DNA of 28,284 bases. Origin: Nephromyces sp. MM_2019. Lineage: Eukaryota > Apicomplexa > Aconoidasida > Nephromycida. The translations under genes were made by a program, and so were the position numbers. The notes beneath the pieces are model-generated. The model did not search any database and was not told where the DNA came from. It saw only the letters and a program-made list of their open reading frames with translations. Each line of letters starts with the position of its first letter. Within the stretch, counting starts at the first letter, position 1. The stretch spans positions 1 through 28,284 of the forward strand of contig JADHZB010000385.1 of the NCBI GenBank assembly GCA_015657535.1. Reading direction: 5' to 3'. Below are positions 20,726-28,284 of the stretch, piece by piece.

Positions 20726-23560
20726 TATATCCTAGTATTATCTAAGTGAAGCTTAACTTGCATACATATGTTTTATAAACAAGATATTTTTCAAGATAAA
20801 ATCGTAAACACAACAATAGTTTTATATATATTATTGATACTATTTGGAATTATTTTGGATATTTTTAATATTTACAACTTGATTTTAGCTCTATTAATCC
20901 AAATCAACATTGTGAGAAACTACACAAAGTTGTGCATATATTTTTGAATTTGTAGCAAGATTTGCCTGCTCTATATGTATAAGTTATACCTAATTTGAAG
21001 AGTATTAAATGATATTTTAAACTCCTATTTAAGATAAAATAAAAATGGAAATGCACCTATTCCTGTTTGCTGTAGTCCATGAAGTTTAAACTTCTAATAT
21101 AACACCAAAATTGTACATTCTATATCATATATTCAAGTCGATATATGCTTAATTAGTTTGCCAAACCTTATTATATTAAAATATTCAAAAGAGTAACAAT
21201 TATCTATTCTGGAATACTAGAAATGAGAAAATTTATCTTATTTATTATAACAAATCACAAATATATTCCAAGCTTAATCAAATTAACATTAGTCAAAACT
21301 TACAATATGCAAAGTATACCGGAAATTCTTGATTTATATAATCAAATATATAAAAGGGAAAAACACATGTTTTATTAAAATTTGATCAAGGTTTTTAATA
21401 AAGTGTATTGCGATAATATTAAACTACAAATAAAAGATGAAAATTACGATTAATAATATAGCAATGGTTTGTTAGTAATACTCACAATATGATAGCAGAA
21501 AAGCAAATTAACATTTTGTCCATAACATGAAATTCATTTACACACCCAGTACTTCCCTAGTACAGCTAATTTTAGACTTTAATCATTTTGTAACAGCTAA
21601 GGGGATAACTTATCATTTTCAAAACAGATATTTTTCAAATAGTTAGGTAAGAATTAAACAAAATTTGTACAAATGTCAAATTTGGTAGGGATAATCAAAT
21701 ATATATTGATGAAATTTTGTTAAAAAATTTGATATTTAGTTAATATCAACAACAAAATTTCATTCTTAATTTTATAAACAATATAAAAACATGTTAAAAC
21801 AATAGATACATTAACCACTTAAACGATTTTCAAGTTATGCTACAAAATAACCAAATATATTTCTTAACATTTTAAAATATGAATAAAATAAAAATTAAAA
21901 ATAATGAAAAATTACATAGTCAGTGATTATGTTACTAATGATTATACTTGTAAATAAGTTTTTCAAATATTCGAAAACATATATTCTAAATAATGAGATG
22001 AAGATAAAATGAAGAGAAAGCTATACCTATGGAAACATTAAAGTTTACCCATTTGATTTTTATATTTTGTGGGATTTTCTTTTTGAGAGTTAATTGATAA
22101 CTAAGAAATGTATCATTTTGCAAAATAATATTCAAAATTGTTCGAGGAAAACATCTTGTTCACATTTTCATAATAATATACTGTTTAATATATGTTTTAA
22201 AAATAAATCAGAAAGTCTTTTGCTTTTTTCAAGGAGTTAAATTTTATCTATGATTGAATTTACATTTTTCATTGTTTCTAATGATATTCATATACTTACG
22301 TAAACAATCTAGAGAAATATTTTTGCAAAGCGTATATGCCTTTATATAAAAATTATTTCAAAATACGACTTTATAGAATTGATAAAAGGAAAATATCTCT
22401 CCTTATGTGATTTACAACTTAATAGCCTATACATAGCCTTTTAGGGCTTATGGGTTGTAAATTTTGAGAGTATATTTTCATTAATTTTTTAATAAAAAAC
22501 AATATCCAATGATTTATGTATAATCTAACTTATTCAGAGATAATTTAATACAATGCTTGACTAAATGGCAAAATAGCATATATTTAATTGGCCCAACATA
22601 TCTAGTTCTTAGGCCCTAAATTGTTATATTTATTTCAATACATAACTTTTTATAAGTTATATAAAAAGTATTACAAGAATACAAATATATATTATCGAAA
22701 CAAAAATAATCAGTTTTGATGTTTTTAACAACGAATTCTAATTAATAGCTTTTATAAATGTATATATCTTAATCAGATAGACAATTTAGAAAATTTTATA
22801 CATTACTTCTTGAGCTTTAAGTTTTCTAATTACCTCTTAAAAAAGCTATAAATATGTATTCATAGTCAAGATCCCAATTGAAATAACAAAATTGTAAAAA
22901 TAAAATTTATAAATTCTACGTTCTATTATTTATGATATGGTTTCAAAAATCATACATCAATGATATTACTTACTAAATTATATATAACATTAAGCAATTG
23001 AGAGGTGTATCTCATTTTAATATCTCATCTTAGTTCAGGTAAGTTGATATATAATTTCTACTCATCTGAATTTTTTCAAATTGCTTATAAATTGATTTAA
23101 TTATAAAACAATTTTTTGTCTGATTTCCAATTTCCTTAAATTAATTTATATAATTATGAATTGTTGTTGCTAAGCTGTTATAACTTTGTGTATGATCCAA
23201 GGTTACTAAGCCTTAGTCATACCATATAACGTAATGTCTAACTAAGATTTAAACTTTCATTTATAATATAACTCGACTGTATTTGTGTGCCTAGGAATTG
23301 GCCTTCCAAAAATTAGAATAAATTTATAACTTAATTTTAATCAAGTTAATTTTATATACTTTTTTCATTCTGAAAAATGTATTACAAAGAAGTTATAAGT
23401 TTACAAATTTACATTTTAGCTATATGTATTTGCTGCTTTATCTGTAACTACACTCTAAGATTAATGTTTTTCTATTTTTAAATTTAAACAATTTTTATAA
23501 TTTGTTCATGGTTTCATAGCTGCAAAGCATAAAGAAATTGTTATTATTAATTTTATTCAC
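20726..23560. other. AT-rich block without recognised genes
   Basis: About 2.8 kb downstream of BUD13 contains no open frame worth calling on either strand and no tRNA- or rRNA-like sequence. It differs from its neighbours in being almost free of CA/TG repeats. It includes the BUD13 3' end and may hold an unrecognised non-coding RNA, a degraded gene, or plain spacer. Short runs of poly-A/T are common; no tandem array is obvious. Confidence 0.5.
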
Positions 23561-24465
23561 ACATGCTTGAAATAATTATGCACACATTTGTTATATTCAA
23601 TTGGCACGCACATGTGTCCTATTCATTTTACACATATATGTATTACACTATACTCATTTGATATATATCTATACTATAATACACTACACTCATTTGGAAT
23701 ATGTCTATACTAAACTTGCACACATACATTTATAGATTAGATTATTTTTATTTTATATTTATTTGTACACAACTATATATTTTATTCATCAACGCAAACA
23801 GAGTTTATATAAGTTTAATGTTTTAATATTTCCCAAGTAGAAACAAATATATTGCACCCACACACTAATATATAGTAGTTACACTCAGGCACATATCCAC
23901 ATTTCTTTATGATCTAGACAAGATAAATCAAACATTTATATATAGAAGCTTACTCACTAGATTCTACTTACAAGCTAGAGATCAATACACACACATATTT
24001 ACCTACACATTTACTGATTTATGACTTTTATGCACACACACTTAACTACCCACACAAACATAGTATATTATCAACAAATAAACTTTTCAATTTCACATAA
24101 ATATTTATTTTCTATATACATATACACGTATATATAAAAGCTCACATTTACAAAATTGGCCTACTTTGCAGGAACAGTTAGCAAAACGTACACACCAATT
24201 TATCTTGAATAACAAATTACACAGGAATATATTCATTTTGAATAACATTTACTTTTTAATTAGCTATTTTTCTTTATAAATTAATTACACTTTTACACAC
24301 TGTCCGTGAAATTTACTAACACACATTTTAGTCTAGATAGACCTCAAAACACGTTAATATATACATAAAAAATGAAAACACACCTAAAATAGAATTAACC
24401 GATAAGTAATAAAATTAACTTATTATATTTACACAGCACATACTCAACCTATAATAAATAAATAA

Positions 24466-24496
<31 letters not shown>

Positions 24497-25807
24497 CACT
24501 TCTAAATTATCAATTTATATATATCCTCAAAAAAAAATTTGTTAAGCTATCACACACAAATATACTAACATAAATTATCGACTCCACGCACACACACACC
24601 AATACTACCACACTACACCCCTATACACACATAACACAAACACCGACATATACACATACACATATATATATAAACACATCCTTATATTTACTAATACCCA
24701 CAACACTCAAAACACCCACACACACCACACACACCCATATATATATATATATATATATACCTAACTATACAAAATAATCACGAAAAAGCGCATTAAGCAC
24801 ATATATGTACATATACGCATATAAACACACATTCATATATATACACACACACACTCCTTGGTTACCCACTAACATATCTACCTACTATAATATAAAACCC
24901 AACAAAATATACATATTCAAACATATGATAATACACACAAAATACAAAAAACAAAATCGCTAAAATATTATAATTAAATTTACAAACCCCTCCAGAGTAT
25001 AATTTTATTGATGAGCGTTTTTTAAAAAATTAATTTCGATTTATACACAAACAAATTCACGCACAAACACCCACACACATACAAATCCCCTCATCCCCAC
25101 ACATAATTTCATATACAAACACACATATTTACACAGTTTTTTTGCCACCTTTTCATCCTTATACAAGACTCATACACACACTCAAGTGAATGACACAAAA
25201 TTACAACAAACAATTTTTAGTTACACACATTATCAATCTTATATATCGCCTCAATCTCAGAAATTAGATCCATAGCCTACAAGTCCTTGACACAACACAC
25301 TCAAATTGGCGAACAATATTTATTAACTCTACCAACCCACACACATATTTAAATCCTACACACATTGTATTTTGTTTTACACAAATTTTCACCCACTTTT
25401 CACCAAACTTAACACCCAATTGCACACCCCCTCATAAACTTTTACCTCAAACTTGACCAACTCACCTCAAACACTTCATATCTCTTACAGACGCTCTATA
25501 GCAAGGAATACACACATTTGAAAACACATATATATATATATATATATATTTACACACACGTATATTTAAATCTCTATATAAGTATACATCTATATATATA
25601 TTTATATATATATACATACATACACCCACATACACCTATATACACACACGCATAAACACCTATATTCACACTCACATATATAACCTATATCCACACTCTC
25701 ATATACAACCTATATATACACATCTACGCATACACCTACCACTCCTAACAAACAAACATATATATATATATATATAAATATCTAAATAAGTACTACACAC
25801 ACCAATT
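23561..25807. promoter_or_regulatory. CA-rich, almost G-free block upstream of the USP gene
   Basis: About 2.2 kb rich in ACAC, CATA and TATA on the plus strand, with hardly any G between about 24540 and 25700. It contains TA runs near 24472-24495, 24738-24759 and 25526-25549. No coding exon is seen. It directly precedes the UDP-sugar pyrophosphorylase ATG at 25808, so it probably includes promoter and leader. The same strand polarity (CA-rich sense strand before the start codon) is seen before BUD13 and before the channel gene. Confidence 0.55.

Positions 25808-28284
<2,477 letters not shown>

Overview
This window is nuclear DNA of a protist, most likely an apicomplexan (myzozoan alveolate). 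It is very AT-rich, its genes carry many short GT-AG introns (47-77 nt in the compact genes), and the protein sequences fit. The eIF2-alpha N-terminus has the form seen in apicomplexans, and a plant-type two-pore channel and a plant/protist-type UDP-sugar pyrophosphorylase are present. I cannot name the genus. A striking trait is dense (CA)n/(TG)n sequence in leaders, introns and even coding exons, where in-frame ACACAC is read as Thr-His.

Layout. 1-1932: gene-free, ending in a G-poor leader with about 60-bp degenerate repeats. 1933-3515 (+): eIF2-alpha, 9 exons, 347 aa. 3869-5345 (-): DMC1 recombinase, 9 exons, 350 aa. 6087-7802 (+): RMI1-like OB-fold protein, 2 exons, 547 aa. 8450-14998 (-): two-pore cation channel, 15 modelled exons, about 791 aa. 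14999-16974: divergent intergenic region whose TG/CA strand bias flips near 16.0 kb, with one doubtful tiny ORF. 16975-20725 (+): BUD13 splicing factor, 9 exons, 627 aa, with 10-11 copies of an Asp-Ser-Asp-Met-Ser-Leu-Pro repeat. 20726-23560: AT-rich block with no gene found. 23561-25807: CA-rich block nearly free of G. 25808-28284 (+): UDP-sugar pyrophosphorylase, first four exons, running off the window.

The exon models are hand-built: each junction joins a GT donor to an AG acceptor, keeps the reading frame, and gives protein that follows the family. DMC1 and RMI1 lie head to head and both act in homologous recombination, in strand exchange and in Holliday-junction dissolution respectively. 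The other genes (translation, splicing, organellar ion channel, nucleotide-sugar synthesis) have no evident functional link. The left 8 kb is compact and nearly free of CA/TG repeats. From about 10 kb rightwards the repeats dominate, apart from the 20.7-23.5 kb block. No mobile element, CRISPR array, rRNA or tRNA was recognised.
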